Source: a virus
IMG/VR virus record: IMGVR_UViG_3300032116_000805
Location: 1 to 32,901 of that record
Reading direction: 5' to 3' (one strand)
DNA: 32,901 bases
The notes below the pieces were generated by a model that searched no databases, was not told the DNA's origin, and was given only the letters and a program-made list of their open reading frames with translations. This document shows, piece by piece, positions 13,935 through 24,500 of the stretch. The position numbers and the translations under genes are program-made. The stretch's first letter is position 1. Each line of letters starts with the position of its first letter.

Positions 13935-14852
13935 ATGGCTTTCGAGGCAGTTACGGCGGGCCATCGGCTCGCCTACAAGGAAAACGTCCAGCTCGCGGTG
14001 CAGCAGAAGCGCTCGCGGTTCGAGAACCACTTCACCTATCAGGGCAATCTCACGGGCCGCCAGATGCGCATGCTCGAGCTGATCGGCACCACCGAAGCGC
14101 GCGTCGATGCCGAGCGCGGCGGCGACACGCCGCATATCGAAGCCCGCATCGAGGATGTCTGGCTGCGCCCGCGCCGGCTCGACTGGGGCCGCCTGATCGA
14201 GAAGGAAGACACGATCAAGGCCGCGATCGACTATTCCTCGGTTTCCGTCCAGGACGGCGCCGCGGCGATCGCGCGCGGTCGCGATCGCATCATGGCCGCC
14301 GCCTTCTTCGGCCCGCGCATCGTGGGCCAGGATGGCAGCCAGGCGCCGGAAGCCTTCAACAACCCGAACGGCAACGTGCCCGTCAACTATGTCAAGACGG
14401 GCTCCGCCACCAACTCGGGTCTCACCATTCCGAAGCTGATCCGCGGCCTCTCGATCCTGTCCGCCGGCGAAGTCGATCTCGAGATGGACCAGGCCTGCTG
14501 CGCCCTCACCAACATCCAGATGGAAGATCTCTACAACTCGCTGCAGTTCACCTCGAAGGATTACCGCGACGTAGCCGTCTTCGATGACAAGGAACGCACG
14601 GTGCTCTCCTTCATGGGCATCACGTTCGTGCGCTGGCAGGGCCTGCCGACGGTGACCGGCCAGCCGACCCAGCGCCGCATTCCGCTCTGGACCAAGAGCG
14701 GCATGCATTACGGGCCGTTCTCGGATCTCGAGACCCAGATCGAGCGTAACGCGAACAAGAACTATCGCCTGCACCCCTACATGGAAATCTGGTGCGGCGC
14801 GACGCGCTCGGAAGACGCCAAGGTCGTCGAGATCATCTGCTCCGAAGCCTGA
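13935..14852 (+). CDS. Major capsid protein
   Basis: A 305-residue protein starting MAFEAVTAGHRLAYKENVQL, the coat subunit that forms the icosahedral shell. Features of the Bcep22-type podovirus coat family are visible: a long N-terminal helix, a segment GRDRIMAAAFFGPRIVG, and the C-terminal stretch KNYRLHPYMEIWCGATRSED. It lies straight after the scaffold module and before tail tube genes. It has its own leader, and a hairpin follows it, as is usual for a protein made in high amount. The ribosome binding site is GGAG in the leader. Confidence 0.85.
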   Translation: MAFEAVTAGHRLAYKENVQLAVQQKRSRFENHFTYQGNLTGRQMRMLELIGTTEARVDAERGGDTPHIEARIEDVWLRPRRLDWGRLIEKEDTIKAAIDYSSVSVQDGAAAIARGRDRIMAAAFFGPRIVGQDGSQAPEAFNNPNGNVPVNYVKTGSATNSGLTIPKLIRGLSILSAGEVDLEMDQACCALTNIQMEDLYNSLQFTSKDYRDVAVFDDKERTVLSFMGITFVRWQGLPTVTGQPTQRRIPLWTKSGMHYGPFSDLETQIERNANKNYRLHPYMEIWCGATRSEDAKVVEIICSEA

Positions 14853-14870
14853 TCGGGCTTTCCGCCTGCC

Positions 14871-14892
14871 GCACCGGGCTTGCGCCCGGTGC
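14871..14892 (+). terminator. Perfect hairpin after the capsid gene
   Basis: GCACCGGGC (14871-14879) pairs fully with GCCCGGTGC (14884-14892) around the tetraloop TTGC, 18 bases after the capsid stop. The following CTTCCCTCTTCC is pyrimidine-rich without a proper T-run, so it is a weak terminator or, as likely, a 3' stabiliser that raises capsid mRNA over downstream mRNA. Confidence 0.55.
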
Positions 14893-14924
14893 CTTCCCTC
14901 TTCCTCATCCTTCAGGAGGCTTTC

Positions 14925-15401
14925 ATGCCCGATATGTTCGGCCAGGGTTATCCGAACCCCAATACGGCCATCCTTGTTCCGCGTGCCATCTTCCGCAACC
15001 AGTCGTCGCGCTCGACGGTCGGCCTCTTTCAGCTGTCCAACGCGAACGTCATCGGCGACACGCTCTTCATCTCGAAAGTGCCGTCGAATGCGATCATCAA
15101 GCCGTCCTCCACCATCGTCCACGATGCGCTCGGCGCCTCGGTCACGCTCAATGTCGGCTTCAACGAGACGCCGGCCGGCGCCCGCACCGCGCTCGGCTCG
15201 GCTCTGGCCGTCGCCACCGCCGGCACCAAGGCCGGCATGGCCGCGGTCGTCACCGCGAACCTTCTGAACCGTGCGTGGCAGCTCGCCGGCCTCGCGGCCG
15301 ATCCCGGCCGCGAGATCGATCTCGTCGCCACGATTGCCGGCGCGACCGTCGCCGGCACGCCCCGCATCTACTTCTCGTTCGATTTCGTGGACGAGCGCTG
15401 A
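14925..15401 (+). CDS. Beta-rich head protein next to the coat gene (decoration candidate)
   Basis: A 158-residue protein starting MPDMFGQGYPNPNTAILVPR, behind CAGGAGG at the right distance; a longer frame reaching back into the hairpin is not supported. Alternating hydrophobic residues and Ala/Gly/Thr-rich turns (LGASVTLNVGFNETPAGART, AATAGTKAGMAAVV-like) point to a beta-sandwich, with an ending ATVAGTPRIYFSFDFVDER. Proteins of this size and make-up right after the coat gene are often capsid decoration or stabilising proteins. The exact family is not recognised. Confidence 0.6.
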   Translation: MPDMFGQGYPNPNTAILVPRAIFRNQSSRSTVGLFQLSNANVIGDTLFISKVPSNAIIKPSSTIVHDALGASVTLNVGFNETPAGARTALGSALAVATAGTKAGMAAVVTANLLNRAWQLAGLAADPGREIDLVATIAGATVAGTPRIYFSFDFVDER

Positions 15402-15403
15402 CC

Positions 15404-16027
15404 ATGACGCTGACCCGCGCGGCATCCGAGCTCGAAGCGGCGAACGGCGCCCTCGCCCATATCGGCGAGGGCCGCATCTCGTCGCTCGACGAGACCAGGC
15501 GCACGGCCGCGCGGGTCATCAAGACGCATTTCGGCAGCGTGCGCGACACGCTGCTGCGCCGGCATGACTGGAACTTCGCCAGGCGCTGGGCCACCCTCGC
15601 GCAGGATCCGGCCGCCCCGGCCGGCACCTTCGCCTTCATGTATCCGCTGCCGGCGGATTGCATCCGCGTCCGCATCGTCCAAGGGGCGAGCGAGGACGAT
15701 TGGTGCGTGGAAAACGGCAGCACCGCCGCAGCGGATGGGGAGACGGGCCTCACGTCGATGCTCTCGACCGGGCTCGTCTCCCCGCGCATCGGCTACACGG
15801 CCATCATCGGCAATCCCGCGCTCTGGGATGCAACCTTCCTCGAGGCGTTCGAATTCGCGCTCGCGGCCAAGATCGCCCCGCAGCTCGGCCGCGACGATGC
15901 CCTCGCCGACAGCATGCGCGCCAATGCCGAGGCCGTCATCATGCGCGCGCGCAAGGCCGATGCGCGCGAACAGGCGCCAAGCCGCGTCCCGCGCGAGGTG
16001 AGCTATATCGGCATCCGGAGAGCCTGA
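15404..16027 (+). CDS. Tail tube protein A-like (gatekeeper/adaptor)
   Basis: A 207-residue protein of the T7 gp11-like family that forms the ring below the portal. The N-terminus AASELEAANGALAHIGEGRI and the segment RVIKTHFGSVRDTLLRRHDW (the W-N-F-A-R motif follows) are characteristic, as is the helical C-terminal LEAFEFALAAKIAPQLGRDD. Order is also right: coat, decoration, tube A, tube B. It starts three bases after the preceding stop, and its own stop shares its last base with the next ATG (TGATG). Confidence 0.85.
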   Translation: MTLTRAASELEAANGALAHIGEGRISSLDETRRTAARVIKTHFGSVRDTLLRRHDWNFARRWATLAQDPAAPAGTFAFMYPLPADCIRVRIVQGASEDDWCVENGSTAAADGETGLTSMLSTGLVSPRIGYTAIIGNPALWDATFLEAFEFALAAKIAPQLGRDDALADSMRANAEAVIMRARKADAREQAPSRVPREVSYIGIRRA

Positions 16028-18240
16028 TGGTGAAGCAGCGGCTCGAGCGGGTTTCCGGTGCGCAAGGCGAGCTGAGCCCGCTGCTGCGCGCCCGCGTGAA
16101 CGATCTCGCCAAGGCCGGCGCGGCCGATGCCCGGCTCGAGAACCTCACGCCCCTGCCGGAAGGCGCCCGCACGCGCACGCCCGGCACGCGCTTCATCGCG
16201 CCCTGGAAGGACGAGACGCGGCCGGCACGGCTGATGGATTTCGAGGTCTCGCTGGGCGACAGCTACATGCTCGCCTTCAATGGCGGCGTCATGCGCGTCT
16301 TCCGCAACCAGGCTCCCATTCTGATCCCGGCCGGCACGGCGCCTTACGAGCTGGCGCATCCCTTCCCCGACAACCAGCTCGACGCCCTGTTCAAGGCGCA
16401 GGTCAAGGGCACGATGTTCATCGCCGGCGGCGGTCGCCCGCGCGTGCTGGTGCGCAACCTGGACAACGACTGGTCGCTCACGGAATACGTGCCGACCGAG
16501 GCACCGGTCCGCCTGCAGAACACGGACAAGACCTGGACCATCCAGGCCTCTGCCGAGACCGGCACCGTCACGCTCACGGCCAGCAAGGCCACCTTCCTCG
16601 CCGGCCATGTCGGCAGCATCTGGCGGCTCGACGAAGCCGACCTCTCGACCGTGCCGAACTGGAAGGCCATCGAGAGCCCGATCGCGGTCGGCCAGCGTCG
16701 GCGCAACAAGGGCCGGATCTACGAGGTGGTGACGCTCAATGCCACCACGGGCGATACCGGCCCGAACCCGCCGGTGCATGACGATGGCGACGTGTTCTCC
16801 TCCGGCGGCAACGTGACCTGGCGGTTCATCTCGAATACCGGTGGCTATGTGCGGATCACGGCCGTCGCCTCGCCCACCTCGGCCACGGCAATCGTGCTCG
16901 ACCGCCTGCCGCAGCGCGCCGTCACCGCGCCCAGCTATCGCTGGTTCGAGGCGGCCTGGAGCGACGTGCGCGGCTGGCCCGATGCCGTCTCCGTCAGCGA
17001 TCAGTCGCTCGTCTGGACGCGGAACAACGAATATTTCATCAGCCGGCCCACGGACCTCTATTCGTTCGACCTGCTCGACGAGGAGGACAGCGCGATCACG
17101 GCCGCGATCAACGCGCCGGACGGCAAGCTCACGGAAATCGTCTGGGTTCTGCCGATCGGCGTGCTGGTGCTCGGCGCGCGCTCCAATGAATGGCTGATCC
17201 GCGGCGCGCAGAATGCGTTCGAACGCCTTACCCCCACCAACCAGCGCGCCATTCCGCAAGGGTCGCGCGGCTCTTTCAAGCCGCATCAGCCGGTGATGGT
17301 CGATGGCGGCGCCGTCTTCATCGGGCGCGGCGGCCGCTCGCTGCATTTCGTGCGGTTCGACGGCGCAACCGAGCAGATCGAATTCCAGAACTTCACGACC
17401 TTTTCCCGCCAGATGCTGCGTGCCGGCGCGCGTCAACTCGCCTGGTGCCAGGACCCCAACCCGGTCCTGTGGGTGCGCATGGCCGATGGCACCCTGCGCG
17501 GCCTGACCCTGATGACCGAGCAGGATGTTGCCGGCTGGCACCGCCGCCCGATGATCAACGGCAAGGTGCTGCAGATCGCGGCCGTGCAATCGCTGGACGA
17601 CACCTTCACCGAGCTGTGGCTCGGCGTCGAACGTGTCGTCAACGGCCAGACGCGCCGATACTGGGAAGTGCAGCAGCGCTATTTCGAGGCGATCGACGAG
17701 GATCAACCCACCGCCGCCGGCGCCTGGCTCGTGGATTGCGGCATTGCCACCGCAGCGGGCGCCGGCCCGTTCGCGAGCGTCAGCGGGCTCGACCACCTCG
17801 AAGGGCAGGCGGTCAACCTCTTCGCCGATGGCGTGTTTCTCGGCCGTCGCATCGTGAGCGGCGGCAGCGTCACCCTGCCGCGCCCCATGCGCAACATCCT
17901 GGTAGGCCTGCCGCTGGCCTGGCGGCTCGAGACCCTGCCTTTCGAGACGAACACCCCGAAAGGCTCCACCAAGGGGGTCGAGAAGGCGGCCAACAACGTG
18001 ACGCTGCACCTGCACGAAACCGGCACCGGCCTCATCTCGGCCAATGGCGCGGAAGACGCGCTTGTCTTTCCGACCGCCGGCGTGTCGCCCGGGCAGCCCC
18101 TGCAGCTTTTCTCCGGCGTCCTCACCGTGACGATCGAGGTCGCCACCGAGAAGGAGGTCGCCATCGCGCTCGCGGGTGATGATCCCCTGCCCTTCACCCT
18201 GCTTTCCATCACGCCCGAAATCGACATCAAGGACCCCTGA
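16027..18240 (+). CDS. Tail tube protein B-like (nozzle)
   Basis: A 737-residue protein that should form the beta-propeller nozzle at the end of the short tail and carry the fibres. The N-terminus VSGAQGELSPLLRARVNDLA is typical (phage stabilisation protein, Bcep22 type; T7 gp12 counterpart). The body shows repeated beta motifs such as GRIYEVVTLNATTGDTGPNP and the WPDAVSVSDQSLVWTRNNEY stretch, and LYSFDLLDEEDSAITAAIN is family-typical. The start shares one base with the previous stop. The C-terminal 100 residues vary in this family. Confidence 0.85.
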   Translation: MVKQRLERVSGAQGELSPLLRARVNDLAKAGAADARLENLTPLPEGARTRTPGTRFIAPWKDETRPARLMDFEVSLGDSYMLAFNGGVMRVFRNQAPILIPAGTAPYELAHPFPDNQLDALFKAQVKGTMFIAGGGRPRVLVRNLDNDWSLTEYVPTEAPVRLQNTDKTWTIQASAETGTVTLTASKATFLAGHVGSIWRLDEADLSTVPNWKAIESPIAVGQRRRNKGRIYEVVTLNATTGDTGPNPPVHDDGDVFSSGGNVTWRFISNTGGYVRITAVASPTSATAIVLDRLPQRAVTAPSYRWFEAAWSDVRGWPDAVSVSDQSLVWTRNNEYFISRPTDLYSFDLLDEEDSAITAAINAPDGKLTEIVWVLPIGVLVLGARSNEWLIRGAQNAFERLTPTNQRAIPQGSRGSFKPHQPVMVDGGAVFIGRGGRSLHFVRFDGATEQIEFQNFTTFSRQMLRAGARQLAWCQDPNPVLWVRMADGTLRGLTLMTEQDVAGWHRRPMINGKVLQIAAVQSLDDTFTELWLGVERVVNGQTRRYWEVQQRYFEAIDEDQPTAAGAWLVDCGIATAAGAGPFASVSGLDHLEGQAVNLFADGVFLGRRIVSGGSVTLPRPMRNILVGLPLAWRLETLPFETNTPKGSTKGVEKAANNVTLHLHETGTGLISANGAEDALVFPTAGVSPGQPLQLFSGVLTVTIEVATEKEVAIALAGDDPLPFTLLSITPEIDIKDP

Positions 18241-18800
18241 TGGACCCGCTGACCATCGCTTCAGCCGCCTTCAAGGGCGCCGGCGCCCTGATGAGCATCT
18301 TCGGCGCCGGTGCCCAGAACCGCGCGGCCCGGCGCGTGACGCGCCAGCAGCAAGCCACGCTTCGCGACAATGCGGATATAGCCATGATGCGCTCGACCTT
18401 CGAGCAGAACCGCATCGACGACCAGATCGACGCAACCACCGGCGCGCAGGTGAACTATTTCGCCGGCGGCAACCTCGACCCCGCCAGCGGCTCGCCGGCG
18501 GTGCTGCAGGCCATGACGACGGCGCAGGGCGAGACCGACAAGATGCTCGCCGCCGCGCGCGGCGCCCAGGAACGCGCCGACGCCTTCCAGCAGATTTCCG
18601 ATCTCGAAAGCGGCCTCGGCGCGCAAAGTCGCGCGATGAGCTGGGGCATCGGCACCACCCTGCTCGGCACCGCCGGCGACCTTGCGCAGATGTTCCGCCC
18701 GAAAACGGGTGCCTATGGCGCCAGCGGCGGCTCGTCCGGCGCAGATAACAGCTTCGCCCGGGCGCGGCGCATCAACAACTTCCAGGGCTGGGGCGTCTGA
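18240..18800 (+). CDS. Small internal virion core protein
   Basis: A 186-residue protein starting MDPLTIASAAFKGAGALMSI, with a hydrophobic Gly/Ala-rich N-terminal helix that may insert into membranes, then a long charged helical part (RVTRQQQATLRDNADIAMMR) and a Gly/Ser-rich C-terminus. Proteins like T7 gp14 with this layout are packed in the head and ejected first to form a pore in the outer membrane. It lies between the nozzle and the transglycosylase genes, the usual order, with TGATG overlaps at both ends. Confidence 0.65.
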   Translation: MDPLTIASAAFKGAGALMSIFGAGAQNRAARRVTRQQQATLRDNADIAMMRSTFEQNRIDDQIDATTGAQVNYFAGGNLDPASGSPAVLQAMTTAQGETDKMLAAARGAQERADAFQQISDLESGLGAQSRAMSWGIGTTLLGTAGDLAQMFRPKTGAYGASGGSSGADNSFARARRINNFQGWGV

Positions 18801-21559
18801 TGAGTGCACCGGTCTACATTTCGCGCGGATCGAGCCAGGGCATCGGCGAGCTGCAGCCGAGCCGCGACAATAGCGCGCAGATCACCGGCCAGGCGCAGGC
18901 CCGGTTCGGCCAGGCGCTTGGCGGGCTCGGCAATGTCGCCTTCAGCCTCGGCGAGCAGATCCAGCAGATCAATCGGGCCTCGACGGTTGCCGATCGCAAG
19001 ACGGGCTTCATGACCGGGATCGACAATCTCGGAAAGGAATTCGAGAACGATCCTGATCCCGCCACGGCCGAACAGCGCTTTCAGGAGCAGGTGACGAAGC
19101 TCGAAGGCTCGGCGCTCGAGGGACTTCGCCCGGACGATGCGGCCGAGTTGCGCGTGCAGCTGCGTCGCCAGTCCATCTCCTATGCCGGCGGCGTGCGGGC
19201 CAATGCGCTGAAAAAGCAGTCCGATGGCTATCTTGCCAATGTCGATCAGCAATTCGACGTTCTCACCAGGAACTATGCGAATGCCAAGACCGACACCGAG
19301 CGGCAAACCTTTATCGCCGAGCTCGACGAAACCCTGAAAAGCGGCGTTTCGCGCGGCATGATGACGGCCAAGGCCGCCGAGGCCTATCGCCAGTCCATGG
19401 CCCAGACCGGCGACAACGCCCTTGTGCTCCGCCAGATCGGCATGAACCCGGCCGCCGCGCAAGCGGCCTTGGCCGATCCCGAGCAATTCAAGGGCCTCAA
19501 CCCGGTCCAGCGCGAGCAATTCGCACAGCAGGCCCGTGCCGCCGCAGAAGCCCTCCGGGCCCAGCGGCTCGAAATCCGGGCGCGCACCAACCCGGAAGCG
19601 GCCACCATGGAAGCCGGGCGCGTGAGCGGCCCCGGCGCCATCGCGCGGATTTTCGACAGCGCCATCATTCCGCAGGAAAGTGGCGGGCGCGCCGGAGCCG
19701 TATCGCCGGCCGGAGCCGTCGGCATCGGCCAGCTCATGCCGGATACGGCGCTCGGCGTCGCCACGAAGCATGCCAGCAAGGACCCGGCCTTTGCCGAATT
19801 CGCACGCCTGCCCGAGACCGAGCGCCGCGAACGCCTGCTGACCGACCCGGCGCTAAACCGGCGGCTCGGCATGCAATATCTGCAGGACACGATCGAGGCC
19901 ACGGATGGCAGCGTCGTCGCGGGCATTGCCGGTTACCATGCCGGAACGGGCCGGGCGATTGAATGGCACAAGGCCGCCGTGGCCAGATATGGCGAGGGCT
20001 ACAGCGCCGCTGAATTCCTCACCGTGATGGACCAGAACCTTCACGACGGAAAGAACGGCCAGCAGGGCAAGCGCACGGTGGATTATGTGCGCGACATCTA
20101 CAAGCGGATGGGGGTGGATATTGCCGCCCCGGCCTTCACCGGCATGAATACCTTCCGCGCCTCGGATATCGTGCAGCGCGAATGGGACCGGCGCGAGGCG
20201 CAGACCAGACAGATCGTCAACGAGGTCACGGCCCTGTCTCGCCAGCAGGCCGACCAGTTCGGCGGCTTGCTCGATCAGGGTCTCAACGTCAATCCGGCCC
20301 GCCTCGCGGAAATCCAGTCCGGGCTGCAGCTCGGCGCGGCGCGCGGTGAACCGCAAGCCGCCGAGACGCTCCGGCTGCTCAACGAGCGGATCGAGATGCT
20401 GCCTCATGTGCAGCGCGCCTATCGCATGGCGCCTGCCGAGCTTGAAGCCTATACCAGCAGTCTCCGCTCTTCCTTCGCGCAGGACCCGACACCGCAGAAA
20501 GAGCGGCAGCTCAAGGTGTTCGAAGCCGTTGCCGCGCAGGTGGCCAAGGGCGCGAAGGAAGCGCCCGTGCAGCTTTACGAACGGCATACCGAGGGCCAGC
20601 CCACTTTCGTGAACCCTCAGGCACAGATTGGCAGCGCCGAGCTCGCGCAGCAGCTTCAGGCACGATCCATCGTTTCCGATGGCGCCTTCAAGCGCTACCA
20701 GACCCGCGCCTTCTTCAAGCCCGAAGAGGCGCGCGCATGGAAGGACCGGTTCGAAACCATGGGCGACCAGGAGCGCTTCGATCTCCTGCAGGCCCTGCAA
20801 CGCAACACCACGGGCGAGGCCGCCTATCGCGCGGCCGTGGCGGAAGTGACGGGCGGCGACAAGCTCGCGGCCACGGCGGGCATGTTCCTGACGAACAACC
20901 CGCAGCTTGCGCGCGACATCCTTCGCGGATCGTCGATCGCGCAACTCGACGGCATCAAGCCCAAGGCAGAGGAGATCAGGAACGCGCTCAAGTCCACCAT
21001 GCCCGGCCTGCTCTATCCCAGCGTGGCGATGCAATCGGATGTGATCGAAGCCGCGCTCGCGGTCTATGCCAGCGAGCGGGGCCGCAACGCCGCGCTCTAT
21101 GATGCGGGCGACCGAGCCGGTCTTGAAGCCGCCATCGAGCGCGTCACCGGCAGGATCGTGAAGATCAATGGCGCCAAGGTGCCCATGCCGCCCGATATTC
21201 GACCTGCCGACGCGCAGGAGGCAATCTACAACCTTTCCAAGGAAATCCTCGATGCGTTCGGCGGCGCTTATGGTCGCGACAATCAGCCGCTCGACCCCTT
21301 CCTGATTGCCCGCCACGCGCAACTTCGTCCGCTCACCGTGCAGGGCAACCTGTTCGCCGTTCTCCTGCCGGAAGGCCGCGAAGGAGCGCCGGTCATGAAC
21401 AAGGAAGGAAGACCGCTCGTGATCGACCTCGCCAAGGCCGTGCAACTGCATGCCCCGCTCAGCAGGCCAAGTCAGGCCGGGCGTCTCAACCGGACCCTTG
21501 CCGAGCAATTCGCGGAAGAGCGGCGCCGGCTCGGCATTCCCATGGGGGGCAGCCAGTGA
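18800..21559 (+). CDS. Internal virion protein with lytic transglycosylase domain
   Basis: A 919-residue ejection protein. Residues about 285-420 form a Slt-type lytic transglycosylase domain: AIIPQESGGRAGAVSPAGAV carries the catalytic Glu293, followed by GIGQLMPDTALG and a GYHAGTGRAIEW motif. It should open the peptidoglycan locally so DNA can cross the cell wall during infection. The long N- and C-terminal parts are helical and Gln/Ala/Arg-rich, as in other ejection proteins (compare T7 gp16). It starts on the last base of the preceding stop and overlaps the GTG of the next gene, so the ejection proteins are translated together. Confidence 0.85.
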   Translation: MSAPVYISRGSSQGIGELQPSRDNSAQITGQAQARFGQALGGLGNVAFSLGEQIQQINRASTVADRKTGFMTGIDNLGKEFENDPDPATAEQRFQEQVTKLEGSALEGLRPDDAAELRVQLRRQSISYAGGVRANALKKQSDGYLANVDQQFDVLTRNYANAKTDTERQTFIAELDETLKSGVSRGMMTAKAAEAYRQSMAQTGDNALVLRQIGMNPAAAQAALADPEQFKGLNPVQREQFAQQARAAAEALRAQRLEIRARTNPEAATMEAGRVSGPGAIARIFDSAIIPQESGGRAGAVSPAGAVGIGQLMPDTALGVATKHASKDPAFAEFARLPETERRERLLTDPALNRRLGMQYLQDTIEATDGSVVAGIAGYHAGTGRAIEWHKAAVARYGEGYSAAEFLTVMDQNLHDGKNGQQGKRTVDYVRDIYKRMGVDIAAPAFTGMNTFRASDIVQREWDRREAQTRQIVNEVTALSRQQADQFGGLLDQGLNVNPARLAEIQSGLQLGAARGEPQAAETLRLLNERIEMLPHVQRAYRMAPAELEAYTSSLRSSFAQDPTPQKERQLKVFEAVAAQVAKGAKEAPVQLYERHTEGQPTFVNPQAQIGSAELAQQLQARSIVSDGAFKRYQTRAFFKPEEARAWKDRFETMGDQERFDLLQALQRNTTGEAAYRAAVAEVTGGDKLAATAGMFLTNNPQLARDILRGSSIAQLDGIKPKAEEIRNALKSTMPGLLYPSVAMQSDVIEAALAVYASERGRNAALYDAGDRAGLEAAIERVTGRIVKINGAKVPMPPDIRPADAQEAIYNLSKEILDAFGGAYGRDNQPLDPFLIARHAQLRPLTVQGNLFAVLLPEGREGAPVMNKEGRPLVIDLAKAVQLHAPLSRPSQAGRLNRTLAEQFAEERRRLGIPMGGSQ

Positions 21560-24500
21560 CCGACTGGAACCGCGCCGCCGACGATTACCTTGCCGAATTG
21601 CGGCGGCGTCCGCCCGCGCGCGCGCCGGCCACGATCGGCGAAATCTGGGACACCGAATGGAAGGCCACGGGGCTCGACACCACATTCGGCGTGCAGAGGC
21701 CGATGATGGATGCCTATTCCGAATTGCAGGAACGCCTCACCGCCATCACCGGCAAGGATCTTGGCACGCTCGCGCGCGAGAGGCGGCTGGATTTTCTTGA
21801 GGGCGGCTTTGATGGACGTGTCCAGACCATGGGCCGGATCATCGACAGCCTGCCCGATCCGCAGCAGAAGCTCCTCGCCGATTACAAGGATGTGCGCGGC
21901 CGCGCCCGCATGAAGGCGGCGGAAATCGAGAAGCAGAGCGCCGACGTCGCCGGCGCCACCTATGGCTTGTCCGGCCATGCCGTCGCCTTCGCCGCAGGGA
22001 TTGCCCGGCAGATGGCCGACCCGGTGAACATCCTCACGGCGCCCATCGGCGGCCCGGCCAAGGGGCCGGTGCTGAAATGGCTCGGCAAGGAATTCCTGAT
22101 CGGCGCCGGCGTGCAGGCCGCGCAGGAGCCATTCATTGCCACAAGGCGGCAGGAACTCGGCCTCGAAACGAACAGCATCGAGAACGTGCTCGAGGCCGGC
22201 ATCGGCCAGGCCGGTTTCGCCGGCATCCTGCGCGGCGCGGCCGCGCTGATACGTGCCGGCAAACAGGGGAGCAACCTTCCGCCCGTCGATATCACCGCAC
22301 GCGATCATGAGGCTGTAGCGCGGCACGTCGAAGCACAAGACATCGTGATGCGCCAGACCGGCCCCAGCCGCGAGGCCGCCGATGCGCTGGCACAGGCGAC
22401 TGCGGCACTCAACGGCCAGGCGCCGATCGCTGCCGCGGCCCCGGCCCGCTCCGCCGCCTTCTCTCTCGAGGGGCCGCAGCGCGTCGTCGTCAACGACCAG
22501 CTCGCCTTCAATGTGCGCTATGCCGTCGTGGAGCGCGGCAATCTCATCGTCTCGCACTCGGCCGACGGCACGGTAAACCCGGCCTTTCCGGCGGAGATCC
22601 AGCCGCGCGACCGCGCGACGATGGAATTGCGCCAGCAGGTGCAAACCATCGCCGGCACGCTTGAGCCCTCCTGGCTCACCACCTCGCCCAATGCCCAGTT
22701 CGGCGCGCCCATCGTCTCGGATCGCGGCGTGGTGGAGAGCGGCAACGGCCGCACGCTCTCGATCGGCCTCGCTTACGAGCGTTTCCCCGATCGCGCGCAA
22801 GCCTATCGCGACGAGCTCGAACGCCTCGGCTTCGACACAAGCGCCTTCGAGCAACCCGTGCTGGTGCGCATCCGGCAGGATGAGCTCACGCCCCAGCAAT
22901 TGATGGCCTATACCGCGCGCAGCAACATCAGCGAGGTCGCGAAGCTTTCGGTGCCCGAGCAGGCCGCGCTCGATGCGCGCAACCTGCATGGTGGCATCCT
23001 CGAGAGCTATCAGGGCGGCGATCTCACGCTCGCGCGGAATGCCGAGTTCGTGCGCCGCTTCATTCAGGAGCTCGTGCCCGTTGCCGATCAGAGCGCGTTC
23101 ATCGCCGGCGGTCGACCGACCGAGGCCGGAATTGCCCGCATGCAGGGCGCGCTGATCGCCCGCGCCTGGCAGGACGCGCGCATGGTGCGCGAGATCGCCG
23201 AAAACCCCAACCCGACCAGCGTCACCATTCTCCGGGCCTTTGCCGACACCGCGCCGCAGATTTCGCGGCTTCGCGCGGCCATCGAGGAAGGGCGCGTGGA
23301 TGGCGGCGCCGATATCGTCTCGCCGCTCAAATCCGCCTTCGATCTCGTGGAGCGCGCGCGGATCGAGGGGCGCAAGCTCTCGATGCTGGTGAACCAGAGC
23401 GACGTGGAAACCGGCGCCGTGCGGGATGATGTGCGCGCGGCCGTGCGGCTCTTCTTCCGCAACGACGAGCTGACCGTGCCAGCCGGCCGCGAGACGATCG
23501 AGGCGCGCATTCTCGACGCCGTTGATCGCGCCATCATGAGCCAAGCGGGCGGCCTATTCGACGAGGCCATCGACCCGGCCGCCATCCTTCGCGCCGCGCG
23601 CTTCGCCACCGAGCCCTTTGCCGAGCTCTCGCCCACCGAACGCGCCCGGCTCCTCTCGGAGGCCGCCGGCGGCAAGGACGTCGCCACCGGCCGGCTTGAC
23701 GCCGAAGCCGCACGTTCGACCGAGCAGCCAGCGCCCGAGGCCGGCGCCCTCCTCGAGGCGCCCGTGCAGACACCGGCGCAGGTGCTCGCGTTTGAACAAG
23801 CGCGACTTGAGCAGCCCTTCACGGATCTCGACACCTTGTTCGCTCTTGCGCCGGCATCGCAGAAAGAGCTTGTCGAAGCGCTTCGCGCGACCGGCCTGGG
23901 CACGGTCAAGGATCCCGGCATCAAGGCGCGTGACGGCGGGCGTGGCGTCGAGGCCAAGGTCAAGCGCAAGGGCTACAACGATATTCGCCGCGTGACCGAT
24001 GTTGCTCGCGCCGCGGTAATCGTGAAGGACCCAGCCGATGCCCAGGCCGTTGTGCAAGCTCTCGCAAGCCGTTTCACCATCTGGGATGAAGGTTGGGCCG
24101 TGACCGGGATTGGCTATGCCGACCGCAAGGTGATGGTGCGCACGTCAAATGGGCTTCTCGCCGAAGTGCAGCTCCTCGAGGAGAGCATGGCCAACGCGAA
24201 GAAGGCCGGCCATCAGCTCTACAAGCAGCGCGGCGCCGCCATGGTCGAAGGCGATGTTGCCAAGGCCCAGCAGATCCGCGAGCAGGAGCTGCAATACTGG
24301 GGTGGAATTCAGGCGGCGTTGCCGACCGATTGGCGCTTGGCGCTGGGGCTGGAACCAAAGGCCTCGATCTCTGCACCAAACGCCGCCGTAGCAAACGCCT
24401 CGTCGATCGGGCGGCCATCCAGCTCGATATCGGCAGAGCTGACCGGAAGCCAGCCGCGCTCCTTGGTGAGCACAAACCCCTCGAGCGTGGCTTCATCGAC

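Noticed and set aside
16003-18015. 670-codon leftward frame opposite the tail tube B gene
   Set aside because: Low-complexity Arg/His/Gly-rich translation with no start signal; the plus strand is a clear tail protein.
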